A stretch of 64,000 nucleotides of DNA from an uncultured Pseudomonadota bacterium (GCA_902793435.1 CADBDF010000002.1:1-64000); one strand, 5' to 3'; positions 34,754 to 42,723 are shown, numbered from the stretch's first letter. Numbers and translations: made by a program. Notes: a model not told the origin generated them from the letters alone.

Positions 34754-34937
34754 CGTCAAAGGGATTAATCCATTTGATAACAGGGGCCCTGGGGATTCAG
34801 ACTCCCTCCTACATTCTCTCTCCTCTGGACCTTGGGACCCCGCCTTTTTGTTGGTTTAGAATGCCCGTTTCTTTTTCTCCTTTCCTTCCTTTCTGGGCAT
34901 TCGAAAAATACCGCCGGCGACGGCGATATTTTTTTTT
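34754..34937 (+). ncRNA. Candidate trans-acting small RNA with C/U-rich anti-Shine-Dalgarno loops
   Basis: About 184 nt between a consensus promoter and a strong terminator, with no credible reading frame. Predicted stems by eye: SL1 TCAAA/TTTGA (34756-34777) around GGATTAATCC; SL2 GGGGCCCTGGGG (34783-34794) with CCTTGGGACCCC (34830-34841); SL3 GAATGCCC (34859-34866) with GGGCATTC (34895-34902). The loops of SL2 (ACTCCCTCCTACATTCTCTC region) and SL3 are pyrimidine-rich. SL3 bases 34874-34893 are perfectly complementary to 2852-2871, the dnaA ribosome-binding region. C/U-loop small RNAs of the suhB and CcsR types are known in alphaproteobacteria; I cannot assign this one to a family. Confidence 0.7.
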
Positions 34938-34938
34938 C
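34908..34938 (+). terminator. Intrinsic terminator of the small RNA
   Basis: ATACCGCCG (34908-34916), GNRA-type loop GCGA, CGGCGATAT (34921-34929) with one mismatch, then T8. Confidence 0.85.
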
Positions 34939-34968
34939 AAAAAAATCCCCCGAAAAATCGGGGGGCAT
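34938..34968 (-). terminator. Intrinsic terminator of the downstream surface-protein gene
   Basis: On the minus strand CCCCCCGA-TTTT-TCGGGGG is followed by T7. It ends the gene at 34993-35949 and lies back to back with the small-RNA terminator. Confidence 0.8.
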
Positions 34969-34992
34969 ACACAAACGTATTTCTGTTTTTTT

Positions 34993-35949
34993 TTACGAAG
35001 CCGGTAATGCGGTCACGCCGTCGGTTTCGATTAAATTCGTCCATTTATAATAAACGGTTGAACCGATTTTATAATATGTCAGCACGCAAGGTGATGCCGC
35101 GGTGCATGTTGCGTTGGTGCTGGCACTATTGACATCTTTGAGGGTACCGTTCATTTTTGAATAGGCGATGTCGGCAGAAGTGCTGATGTCGTCATTAGTA
35201 ATGCTAAGGTCAGTGATTTGTGCGGAACCAACAGCGTCTAACGTTGCCAAGTCGCCTAAATCGGCAGTGTTAGCCTTTAAACCGTCCTTGTAATCAATAT
35301 AACTTTTAACATCGGTTATGGTGTTTGCAACCTGTTTTGGTGTTGCGGTTTTTGTTGTTGATGCACCGTCACCAGATGATGCCACAGTCAAAGTATGGGC
35401 ACTGGAATCATATGTTGCGGATTTTGTGTCTGTGGTCGCAGGAACAGTTGGTATGTTAATTGCCTTAACACGTGCTTCGACCGCGGCAACGGTTGGAACA
35501 TAACTATCACCATCTGCTTTTACTGTGGTATTTGTTGTGAATACGGCAGAGTTAGCGGCAATGTTGGTAACATCAACGTTGGCTGTCTTTGTGTTTGTAC
35601 TGGCTGTGTTGCCGGAATATAAAACAGAACCTTGGACTGCGCTGACAGACGGTGCTTTATCTGTAGCGGCAGTGAGTGACAAAGCAGTGGTACCGTCAGA
35701 GATGTAATTTGATGCACTGGGAGCTGCGTTTTGGATAGCGTTATAAACCGTTTGTTCAGATGGAACGGTTGTTGTGCTGGTTGTGGATAATGTTCCGGTA
35801 TTTAATGCAGATGAGTTAAGTTTTGTGCCGACCTTGGCATCGACGTATGCCTGTGATGCGATGACCGTTGCGGTGTCAGCCCAGGCAGCATCCATTGTCA
35901 CCAATACAGATGCCAATATGCCAGCAATGGCAATATGATTTCGTTTCAT
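34993..35949 (-). CDS. Secreted surface protein, paralogue 1
   Basis: 318 aa with a signal peptide (MKRNHIAIAGILASVLVTMDAAWA). The mature N-terminus DTATVIASQAYVDAKVGTKLN is nearly the same as in the next gene. A long Thr/Ser/Ala/Val-rich middle follows, with PTVAAVEARVKAI. The end (CTAASPCVLTYYKIGSTVYYKWTNL) carries a Cys pair, a strand and a Trp, a module seen in four other secreted proteins here. The start at 35949 follows AAGGAAAGGG; the longer frame to 36024 lacks a signal peptide at its start. Two promoters with a shared 15-bp site lie upstream. Function unknown; adhesin-like by composition. Confidence 0.65.
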   Translation of the reverse strand: MKRNHIAIAGILASVLVTMDAAWADTATVIASQAYVDAKVGTKLNSSALNTGTLSTTSTTTVPSEQTVYNAIQNAAPSASNYISDGTTALSLTAATDKAPSVSAVQGSVLYSGNTASTNTKTANVDVTNIAANSAVFTTNTTVKADGDSYVPTVAAVEARVKAINIPTVPATTDTKSATYDSSAHTLTVASSGDGASTTKTATPKQVANTITDVKSYIDYKDGLKANTADLGDLATLDAVGSAQITDLSITNDDISTSADIAYSKMNGTLKDVNSASTNATCTAASPCVLTYYKIGSTVYYKWTNLIETDGVTALPAS

Positions 35950-36035
35950 TTCCCTTTCCTTCGTTTGTGTGTGTATGAAATATGTGGGTGGATATTTTGC
36001 CCGGTAAATAGCCCCCCAAAACATATCTTAATTTT

Positions 36036-36065
36036 GTTATAGTAAATTTATTTGTATATACGCAA
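36036..36065 (-). promoter_or_regulatory. Promoter of paralogue 1 with 15-bp shared site
   Basis: Minus strand: TTGCGT (complement of 36060-36065), 18-bp spacer, TATAAC (complement of 36036-36041). The site TTGCGTATATACAAA covers the -35 and the bases after it, with a palindromic GTATATAC centre. Confidence 0.6.
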
Positions 36066-36224
36066 GCGAAAAAAGTAAAAAAATTTAAAAATCCCAGATT
36101 TGTGCGGTGTTGCGGTGGTGGTTTTTTTGTGTTTTTTTATGTTTATCGCGTTGTTTTTGTATATACGCAAATGCTAATTGTGAAAATTGCGCTTAGCCTG
36201 ACAATTGGGAATACAGGGTATGAA

Positions 36225-36260
36225 AAATAAAAAAATGCCCCGGCGGGAATGCCGGGGCGG
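36225..36260 (-). terminator. Intrinsic terminator of paralogue 2
   Basis: On the minus strand GCCCCGGC-ATTCCC-GCCGGGGC is followed by ATTTTTTTATTTTT. It lies about 25 bases after the stop of the 36284-37822 gene. Confidence 0.85.
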
Positions 36261-36283
36261 GAACTAACATGTTTTTATATGGA

Positions 36284-37822
36284 TTACATAACCGCGTTTG
36301 TGCTTTCGGTATCCATATTTGTCCATTCATAGACAGGGTTGCCGTTGTCCATAAACATTGTTAATGTGCATGGACTGCCCTGGACACATGCTGCAGAACC
36401 ATCACCGCCCTGGGTATTGATGTTGGACAGGTTGTATTTCAAACCTTGTGCATAGGATATTGTTCCACGAACCGGGGCAACCGCACCGTTGTTTTGATTA
36501 ACCGCGACGACAGGTTGGTTTGTTGCGGTGTCGGTGCTGGTCAAAGCGGTAAGACCAGATGCAGCGGTTGTCTTGACCTCTTTGATGGCAGCGGCCAGGG
36601 TTGTTGAGGTTAATCCAGAGTCTCCGGGTGTAAATGTTGCGCTTTCTGCCTCGGCTTGGATTTTTTGTGAAACGGAACCTTGTGTATTTGCACCACTATT
36701 TAATGTTGTGATATTTGCTGCGTTTGTCGCAATATCGTCGGCATTTGTTTTTGCACGTGTGTCCAATGCAACTAAATTTGCACCGACACCTTGTCCGGCG
36801 GTAATGTAATTACCATTTGATGCCACATATGAATCGCTTTTTGTTTGATATGTGTCTGCTGCGCTATTGCCGGCTGTTTGGATAGCCGTGTTGATTGCGG
36901 ATTGTACACGTTTTTCGACCGCGGCAACAGTTGGAACATAATTATCTGGTGTTGCGTTTGCATTGGTTTCTGTGTTTGTGGTGGCATTATACAAGTTTGT
37001 TGCGTTGGTAGTCTCTGCCGCGGTACTGTCAAACCCTTCGTTCCATGCTTTGGTTAAACTACCTTGTCTTGCGACGGTTGAATGGATTGATGCCACCTTG
37101 GCTAAACTGTCGGCTGCACTTAAACCGTTGCTGTCCAAAGTGTTGTCTGCAAATGCATTATTAACAGCGGTACTGGCATTGCCGATTGCTGTGGCAACGG
37201 CACCAGATGTCACCAGGTTATCTGCGTTTGCGCCCACTGTTGTATCAATGCCGGTGTATGTCACGTCTCCGGCTGTGTTGGTTGCGGTGACAACTTTGCC
37301 AGCAGTGCTGACACCATCTACGGTTCCGCCCAAATTGCCTTGTTTGGCGTCTAATGCACCACGAACGGCGGTTTCGGTTGCCAATTTTTCATTGCTGGTT
37401 GAACCTGTTGCGTTAATTGATGTTGCTATTGCACTGTCTGCGATACCCGCGGTGGTAATTGTGCCAACCGATGCTGCTACTTGACCGTTATCTTGGGATA
37501 CACTGACGATTGGTTTTCCACTTTCTGATACTGCACTTAAATCCAATCCGTTGATTGTGCCAGTAAGGTCCAAAGTGCCCTTTGTGACGGTGACTGTGCC
37601 TTGACCGTCTGCGGTGATTCCTGTGATAACATTACCGTTAGCATCGCCAGCCAATACGATGTTTCCACCGTCGCCACTTTTTAATAAATTTTGTTTCAAT
37701 GCGTCTTTGGCATCAACATATGCCTGTGATGCGATGACGGTTGTGGTATCTGCGCGTGCGGTTCCCGCAACACCCATGATTGCAGCCATTACACCAAAGA
37801 AGGCCAGGTTTTTAATTTTCAT
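36284..37822 (-). CDS. Secreted surface protein, paralogue 2
   Basis: 512 aa with a signal peptide (MKIKNLAFFGVMAAIMGVAGTARA). Its mature start DTTTVIASQAYVDAKDALKQN matches paralogue 1. The body is rich in Thr, Ala, Asn and Val with several short coiled-coil-like motifs (VRGALDAKQGNLGG, VPTVAAVEKRVQSAI, DTRAKTNADDIATNAANITTL split by Gly-rich parts). The end CVQGSPCTLTMFMDNGNPVYEWTNM is the same Cys-pair and Trp module. The start at 37822 lies after GGGAAAC; the frame extends to 37927 without a signal. Its promoter is a near-consensus one bearing the shared 15-bp site. Confidence 0.65.
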   Translation of the reverse strand: MKIKNLAFFGVMAAIMGVAGTARADTTTVIASQAYVDAKDALKQNLLKSGDGGNIVLAGDANGNVITGITADGQGTVTVTKGTLDLTGTINGLDLSAVSESGKPIVSVSQDNGQVAASVGTITTAGIADSAIATSINATGSTSNEKLATETAVRGALDAKQGNLGGTVDGVSTAGKVVTATNTAGDVTYTGIDTTVGANADNLVTSGAVATAIGNASTAVNNAFADNTLDSNGLSAADSLAKVASIHSTVARQGSLTKAWNEGFDSTAAETTNATNLYNATTNTETNANATPDNYVPTVAAVEKRVQSAINTAIQTAGNSAADTYQTKSDSYVASNGNYITAGQGVGANLVALDTRAKTNADDIATNAANITTLNSGANTQGSVSQKIQAEAESATFTPGDSGLTSTTLAAAIKEVKTTAASGLTALTSTDTATNQPVVAVNQNNGAVAPVRGTISYAQGLKYNLSNINTQGGDGSAACVQGSPCTLTMFMDNGNPVYEWTNMDTESTNAVM

Positions 37823-37898
37823 GTTAGTTTCCCTTTTTTTTCGTTTGTTTGTTTGTTTGTTTGTTGTGGGGAAAGTATCCCCCACACCTGTTACACAT

Positions 37899-37927
37899 AT
37901 TATACCACATTTTTTGTATATACGCAA
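37899..37927 (-). promoter_or_regulatory. Promoter of paralogue 2 with 15-bp shared site
   Basis: Minus strand: TTGCGT (complement of 37922-37927), exact 17-bp spacer, TATAAT (complement of 37899-37904). The upstream part is the same TTGCGTATATACAAA seen twice before paralogue 1. Confidence 0.7.
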
Positions 37928-38126
37928 ACCGCCGAAAATGTTTTTTTATGAAATTTTTTATGTGTGTTGTGTTTTTTTATGTGTGCGCGTGTGTGGTGCG
38001 GATTTGTTGCGGTTGCACGTTTGTTTGTGTGTCGTGAAAATTGTTTTTTTGAAAAAATCAAGTGATTTTTTTTCATGTTTTGTATTGGCAAAATTTCGAC
38101 ATGTGGGGGATTGCAGATGTGGCAAT

Positions 38127-38285
38127 AATTCCCCTCCGGCGGAGGGGAGGGCCACGAAGTGGAGGGGAGGGTAAAAAAAGCATAAAAACCCGCCCCGTCT
38201 TGTCGAACAAATGTTCGCCAAGACACCCCTCCTAACCGCGCTAGCGCGCTGGTGGGGAATTAAAGGGTCGCGCTGGTGGGGAATT
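38127..38285. repeat. Palindrome-rich intergenic element
   Basis: Left end AATTCCCCTCC (38127-38137) faces right-end GGTGGGGAATT. The 17-mer CGCGCTGGTGGGGAATT occurs twice as a direct repeat (38245-38261 and 38269-38285). Inside are the hairpins CCCCTCC-GG-CGGAGGGG and CCACGAAGTGG, and a 24-bp near-palindrome CTTGTCGAACAAATGTTCGCCAAG region (38199-38222). Its layout resembles the ends of the DUF559 element. It ends 10 bases before the rbfA promoter. The rest of the gap 37928-38348 shows no gene. Confidence 0.6.
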
Positions 38286-38295
38286 GTGAATGTTG

Positions 38296-38323
38296 TTGCA
38301 TGTCGGTTTTTGTTTGCTATACT
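38296..38323 (+). promoter_or_regulatory. Promoter of rbfA
   Basis: TTGCAT (38296-38301), 16-bp spacer, TATACT (38318-38323) with a TG at the extended -10 position. The expected start near 38330 makes the ATG at 38349 the sensible start codon. Confidence 0.6.
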
Positions 38324-38348
38324 GGGCATGAAATTCAAAGGTTCTTAT

Positions 38349-38711
38349 ATGGTAAAACGCACAAATAATAATGATATGGCACGTCAATCGCCGCGCGGTA
38401 ATCGTATTGCCGCCAAGGTGCAAACTTTGGTCGCGGAAATTCTGCGCGATAAATATATGGACGATGCGGTGTTGAATAAGGTGTCTTTGGTTGGGGCTGA
38501 TGCACATGGTGGATTGTCTTTTGTGCGGTTGTATTTTTATACGCATGGCGACCCAACGGCTGCCCAGGCACGATTGGACGAAATTACGCGTGCGGTCCGA
38601 TTCGAATTGGCGGCACGTTTGAATCAAAAATATACACCTGAAATTAAATTTTGCTATGACGATACCATCGAACGCGCAGAACGTATCGAGGCTTTGTTAA
38701 AAGGTTTATAA
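38349..38711 (+). CDS. rbfA: 30S ribosome-binding factor A
   Basis: 120-aa cytoplasmic factor for late 30S maturation. Family signature: RGNRIAAKVQTLVAEILRDKY, then VSLVGADAHGGLSFVRLYFY, ending YTPEIKFCYDDTIERAERIEALLK. ATG 38349 is chosen because the promoter would start transcription near 38330, so the ATG at 38328 would be leaderless. Not next to infB or truB as in many bacteria. Confidence 0.9.
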   Translation: MVKRTNNNDMARQSPRGNRIAAKVQTLVAEILRDKYMDDAVLNKVSLVGADAHGGLSFVRLYFYTHGDPTAAQARLDEITRAVRFELAARLNQKYTPEIKFCYDDTIERAERIEALLKGL

Positions 38712-38736
38712 TATATATGTATGGGAGAGGGCGGAT

Positions 38737-39309
38737 ATGAAACTGGGTGAATTTATGCTGAAAAAAGCCGATACGAATATGTATTCGTGGTTCGTGTTTT
38801 TGATGACGGTCTGTGAATCTGTATTTTTGTTTATTCCGCCAGAGGTTTTTATGACTCCGCCGATTATTGCAAATAAAAAACGCACCGTTCAAACGGTCTT
38901 GGCGGCGGCATTGGGTTCGATTGTCGGTGGCGCAATTGCATATATGATTGGATTGTGGCTGTTTGATACGGTTGGTGTTTGGCTGATTCAAACGTTCGCC
39001 ACAATGGAAAAATTCGATTTGGCACAACAAATGTTTGTGCAATATGGTGTGTTTATTATCGTTTTAACTGCGGTGACACCGATACCTTATAAATTAATGG
39101 CTATGTGTGCTGGGTTTATGGGATTTCCGGCGGTTCTGTTTTTGGGTGTATCTGCAATTTTCAGGACAGGGCGATTCGCAATCGTGGGGGCTTTGTTGTG
39201 GAAATTCCAAGAAAAAGCAAATTTAATTGTTAAAAAATATTTCTGGCAATTAACCGGTGCCGCAATCGTGTTTGCTATGGTTGGGGTGTTGGTTATGTGC
39301 TTTGTGTGA
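38737..39309 (+). CDS. YqaA/DedA-family membrane protein
   Basis: 190 aa with several membrane helices (SWFVFLMTVCESVFLFIPPEVF, AALGSIVGGAIAYMIGLWLF, GVFIIVLTAVTPIPYKLMAM). The re-entrant-loop-like AVTPIPYKLMAMCAGFMGF and the FRTGRFAIVG segment place it in the DedA/VTT (SNARE-associated) group, YqaA branch. Such proteins are linked to lipid-carrier flipping. It follows rbfA by 25 bases. Confidence 0.85.
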   Translation: MKLGEFMLKKADTNMYSWFVFLMTVCESVFLFIPPEVFMTPPIIANKKRTVQTVLAAALGSIVGGAIAYMIGLWLFDTVGVWLIQTFATMEKFDLAQQMFVQYGVFIIVLTAVTPIPYKLMAMCAGFMGFPAVLFLGVSAIFRTGRFAIVGALLWKFQEKANLIVKKYFWQLTGAAIVFAMVGVLVMCFV

Positions 39310-39379
39310 TAAAATCCCAGAATTTTCATTTGCAAATTGGGATATACCGGTGTATTATTGCCGCAAAAGGTAAAGGTTC

Positions 39380-41173
39380 ATGTCCCAAAAATTTATTAGA
39401 AATTTTTCTATCGTTGCACATATTGATCATGGTAAATCAACTCTGTCTGACCGTTTAATTGAAATTTGTGGTGGATTGCAATCGCGTGAAATGAAGGCCC
39501 AGGTGTTGGATTCTATGGATATCGAACGCGAACGCGGAATCACTATTAAGGCCCAGACGGTGCGCTTGAAATATGTTGCGCGTGACGGAAATGAATATCA
39601 ACTGAATTTGATGGATACACCTGGGCATGTCGATTTTTCTTACGAGGTGTCGCGGTCTCTTGCCGCATGCGAAGGTGCAATTATTCTGGTCGATGCAACC
39701 CAGGGGGTTCAGGCGCAAACTTTGGCAAATGCATATCTGGCATTGGATAATAATTTGGAAATGTTGCCTGTGTTGAATAAAATTGATTTGCCGTCAAGCG
39801 ATGTCGATGGAACGCGACAACAAATTAGTGATGCAATCGGTCTGGACGCGGGTGATGCGATATGTGTGTCTGGGAAAACAGGTGCCGGTGTGCCGGAATT
39901 ATTAGAAGAAATTGTTCATAAGTTGCCCGCCCCTGTTGGAAATGAAAATGCCCCGACGCGTGCGTTGTTGGTTGATTCTTGGTACGATTCGTATTTGGGA
40001 GTCGTTGTGTTGGTGCGTGTTGTTGATGGTGCTTTGCGTCGCGGACAAAAGGTGCGATTCGTTGCCACAGGTGCAGAATACGCGGTTGAAAAAATTGGAT
40101 ACTTTACACCAAAAATGGTTGATGTCGATGTGTTAAATACTGGTGAAATCGGTTTTATTATTACGGGTATGAAAACTATTCATGATTGCAAGGTTGGTGA
40201 CACAATCGTTGATTCGCGTGCCGGTGGTGATGCATTGCCTGGGTTTAAACCGTCTGTGCCGGTTGTGTTTTCTTCGTTTTTCCCAATGGCCGCAGATGAT
40301 TATCCGGCATTGCGTGAAAGTGCAGAAAAATTGGCGTTAAACGATGCATCGTTCGTTTTTACTGTTGAAAAGTCCAGTGCGCTGGGATTTGGATTGCGGT
40401 GCGGATTTTTGGGGTTGTTGCATATGGAAATTATCAGTGAACGTTTGGCTCGTGAATTTAATTTGGATTTGATAAATACTGTGCCAAGTGTGCTGTATAA
40501 AATTCATTTGCGAGATGGCACCGTTATGGATTTGGAAAATCCTGCGGATATGCCAGATGTCACACGTATTGATTATATAGATGAGCCTTGGGTGTTGGCG
40601 ACAATTATGATGCCTGATAAATATATGGGCGGAATTATGGAACTGTGTGCGTCGCGTCGTGGTGTTCAAGATAATATTTCGTATGTCGGTAATCGCGCAG
40701 TTTTGACATATCGGTTGCCACTGGCCGAGGTTGTGTTTGATTTTTATGACCGGGTGAAATCTATTTCTTCGGGGTATGCATCGTTTGATTATGGGTTGTG
40801 TGGTTATGAACGGTCTGATTTGGTCAAAGTGTCTATTTTGGTTAATGATGAAAATGTAGAGCCTTTGTCGTTTATGTGTCATCGTTCGTCGGCGGAATCA
40901 CGTGGTCGTCAAATCGTCGAAAAATTAAAAGATTTAATCCCACGTCATCAGTTTAAGATTCCTTTACAGGCGGCAATTGGGGGTAAAATTATCGCACGTG
41001 AAACTATTGCGGCATATCGCAAAGACGTGACGGCAAAATGCTATGGCGGTGATATCACACGCAAACGTAAATTGTTGGAAAAGCAAAAAGAGGGTAAAAA
41101 ACGTCTGCGGACATTCGGTAATGTCGAAATTCCACAGTCTGCATTTATTAATGCTTTAAAGGTTGGTAAGTAA
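39380..41173 (+). CDS. lepA: Elongation factor 4 (LepA)
   Basis: 597 aa translational GTPase that acts on stalled or maturing ribosomes. G1 is [15 protein letters not shown]3 [13 protein letters not shown]4 NKIDLPSS. The LepA-specific C-terminal domain is present ([45 protein letters not shown]). AAAGGT ribosome-binding site. Two small genes follow closely on the same strand. Confidence 0.96.
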   Translation: MSQKFIRNFSIVAHIDHGKSTLSDRLIEICGGLQSREMKAQVLDSMDIERERGITIKAQTVRLKYVARDGNEYQLNLMDTPGHVDFSYEVSRSLAACEGAIILVDATQGVQAQTLANAYLALDNNLEMLPVLNKIDLPSSDVDGTRQQISDAIGLDAGDAICVSGKTGAGVPELLEEIVHKLPAPVGNENAPTRALLVDSWYDSYLGVVVLVRVVDGALRRGQKVRFVATGAEYAVEKIGYFTPKMVDVDVLNTGEIGFIITGMKTIHDCKVGDTIVDSRAGGDALPGFKPSVPVVFSSFFPMAADDYPALRESAEKLALNDASFVFTVEKSSALGFGLRCGFLGLLHMEIISERLAREFNLDLINTVPSVLYKIHLRDGTVMDLENPADMPDVTRIDYIDEPWVLATIMMPDKYMGGIMELCASRRGVQDNISYVGNRAVLTYRLPLAEVVFDFYDRVKSISSGYASFDYGLCGYERSDLVKVSILVNDENVEPLSFMCHRSSAESRGRQIVEKLKDLIPRHQFKIPLQAAIGGKIIARETIAAYRKDVTAKCYGGDITRKRKLLEKQKEGKKRLRTFGNVEIPQSAFINALKVGK

Positions 41174-41184
41174 AGGTGTGAAAA

Positions 41185-41517
41185 ATGATTGGAAAAAAAT
41201 GGAAAGAATTTCGTACGTCTGTGGCTAATATGCGTGCGGTGCGTGCGGAATTTAATGAACAAGAAAAAAATTTCGGTTGTTTGGAAAATAAAAATTTAGT
41301 TTGTGCGGGCGATCCTTGTGATAATAATGGTGTCGAAATTCCGCGTTGCAGAAAATATGAATTAAGTGTTCATTGTCCGGAAACACAATGTCCTTATCGT
41401 GAATGGAATACGAAACATTACAATACATATCTAAAATTGTGGAATTCAGGAATGGATTGTTTCGAGGCTTTTTTGAATTTGTTTGTTATAAAACGCAGGT
41501 CGTCAAACAGTAAATAA
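41185..41517 (+). CDS. Small Cys-rich protein, unknown
   Basis: 110 aa, no recognised family and no signal peptide. Residues about 32-70 contain seven Cys (GCLENKNLVCAGDPCDNNG, PRCRKYELSVHCPETQCPYREW), which in a cytoplasmic protein suggests a zinc site. The start is basic (MIGKKWKEFRTSVANMRAVR), and the end is RRSSNSK. It lies 11 bases after lepA and 16 before the integrase-like gene, so it is in the lepA transcript. Confidence 0.65.
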   Translation: MIGKKWKEFRTSVANMRAVRAEFNEQEKNFGCLENKNLVCAGDPCDNNGVEIPRCRKYELSVHCPETQCPYREWNTKHYNTYLKLWNSGMDCFEAFLNLFVIKRRSSNSK

Positions 41518-41533
41518 AACAAAGGGGGCATTC

Positions 41534-42535
41534 ATGGCACATCAATTTTTCTTTAATCCGTATATTTTGGATAATCTGCCGGCACCAGAGACGGGATTTG
41601 ATGTTGTTCAAGATATTTCAGAACCTTTGTTGCGTATGTATGTGACATCGCGTGGTGTAAAGACTTTCTTTGTTCGCAAACGCGTTCATGGTCGCGATAA
41701 AAGAATTATTATTGGTTCGTATCCTGATATGGATATTGAAACCGCACGCAGTCAAGTCGCAACAGTTTTATTAGATGCAAAAAAGACAATTCCTGTGCGC
41801 AGAAAAAAATTATCTTTCCACGAATTTTGGGATATTTATTTGAAAAATCAGGTGCGCAGAAGTGAAGATTCTGAAACAAAATTGGTACGTGCGGTGAATA
41901 TGCATTTGAATTCTCTGTTTGATAAAAATATATGTGATATCACGCGCGCAGATATTGAAAATGTTATTAAAAAAATCGAAGGCAAAGCCATTGCTGCACG
42001 TATGCAAGAAGTTTTAAATAGTGTGTTTAAGTATGCGATAGAGCAAGGGTATGTAAAAGAAAATCCTGTGGCGGAAATTAGTAAAATTGTTCAAAAACGG
42101 CGCGTTAGTCCTTTGACTGATGAATCTGTGGTGCGATTGTTAGATGTGATAAAATCACAAGAAAATGAATCTATGCGTGATGCGTTTTTGATGCTGATTT
42201 ATTCGTTTTTATCAAAGCAAAAAGTTTTTACTATGCGCTGGGAAGAATTGGATTTTAATCATTATTTGTGGCGCGATTGGCCTTTGCCAGATGTGGCGGT
42301 TGTGTTGTTGGAAAATATGCCTCAATATGGCGAGTGGGTTTTTATGGGACGTTGCCGGACACATTTGGCGGACCCCAGAACCGCATGGCATAATGTTGCA
42401 AATGCCGCTGGTATGCCGGATTTGCGCATGGACGATGTCCATAAATTCTTTATGCGACGGTTGGTTTGGGCGGCAGACAAGGAAGATTTGCGTGTGAATA
42501 TGAATTCTTTGTTGGAAAAATTTGGCATACAATAA
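41534..42535 (+). CDS. Tyrosine-recombinase-like protein without catalytic residues
   Basis: 333 aa. N-terminal arm-binding-like domain (LLRMYVTSRGVKTFFVRKRVHGRDKRIIIGSYP, given in part), a SAM-like core (SFHEFWDIYLKNQVRR...LNSVFKYAIEQGYVKENPV) and a catalytic-domain remnant (YSFLSKQKVFTMRWEELDF). By hand alignment the box I Arg (TGLRRGE) is replaced by Ser227, box II H-x-x-R is reduced to H303 with Phe at the Arg position, and no Tyr follows. It is therefore probably not a recombinase but may bind DNA. AAAGGGGG ribosome-binding site. Co-transcribed with lepA. Confidence 0.75.
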   Translation: MAHQFFFNPYILDNLPAPETGFDVVQDISEPLLRMYVTSRGVKTFFVRKRVHGRDKRIIIGSYPDMDIETARSQVATVLLDAKKTIPVRRKKLSFHEFWDIYLKNQVRRSEDSETKLVRAVNMHLNSLFDKNICDITRADIENVIKKIEGKAIAARMQEVLNSVFKYAIEQGYVKENPVAEISKIVQKRRVSPLTDESVVRLLDVIKSQENESMRDAFLMLIYSFLSKQKVFTMRWEELDFNHYLWRDWPLPDVAVVLLENMPQYGEWVFMGRCRTHLADPRTAWHNVANAAGMPDLRMDDVHKFFMRRLVWAADKEDLRVNMNSLLEKFGIQ

Positions 42536-42630
42536 ATTTTGTGGGTGCTTGTCGCAGATATTGTTTCTTATGTACGTTTTGTACACTGCGAAACAATCTC
42601 TGCTTCCAATCACCTCATAAAATTTATTGT
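42529..42630. repeat. Large nested inverted repeat, copy B
   Basis: Outer arms 42529-42547 and 42611-42630 share ACAATAAATTTT exactly, then match less well. Inner arms at about 42554-42567 (GCAGATATTGTTTC) and 42590-42603 differ at one base. The centre is TGTAC-GTTTT-GTACA (42571-42585). The left arm includes the stop codon of the integrase-like gene. It shares the centre TTATGTA...GTACACTGC and GCTTGT(T/C)GC with copy A at 25090-25192. Confidence 0.7.
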
Positions 42631-42694
42631 AAAAAAGGATGCGTATCAAATAATTTGATTTTGTCAAGGTTTTGTTATATTTGGTTATAATCTC

Positions 42695-42723
42695 TTGACA
42701 GGTGGCAGGGAAAATGATACATT
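42695..42723 (+). promoter_or_regulatory. Promoter of acpP
   Basis: TTGACA (42695-42700), 17-bp spacer, TACATT (42718-42723). A second possible promoter overlaps upstream: TTGTCA (42661-42666), 19-bp spacer, TATAAT (42686-42691). Confidence 0.6.

Larger units (their letters stand above)
35950..36283. promoter_or_regulatory. Intergenic region with tandem promoters between the paralogues
   Basis: No gene. It holds two copies of TTTGTATATACGCAA (36051-36065, 36156-36170) with minus-strand -35 elements TTGCGT. The nearer pairs with TATAAC (complement of 36036-36041, 18-bp spacer). The farther has only a weak -10. The terminator of the upstream paralogue (stem around 36235-36259, with its T-run on the minus strand) is at the right end. 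Confidence 0.65.

Noticed and set aside
34754-34937. 6S RNA (ssrS) as the identity of the small RNA
   Set aside because: The size would fit, but 6S RNA forms one long rod with a central bubble. Here there are separate hairpins with pyrimidine loops.
34774-35050. Two plus-strand frames across the small-RNA gene (77 and 72 aa)
   Set aside because: Phe/Ser/Pro-rich sequence produced by the C/U-rich loops. They cross two terminators and no start codon has a ribosome-binding site.
36963-37484. Plus-strand frame of 173 aa opposite paralogue 2
   Set aside because: The Val/Ala-rich sequence is the complement of a Thr/Ala/Asn-rich repeat gene and lacks a ribosome-binding site. The minus-strand gene has a signal peptide, promoter and terminator.
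37932-38174. Reading frames in the gap before rbfA on both strands
   Set aside because: They run through palindromic repeats and low-complexity stretches with no family similarity or ribosome-binding site.
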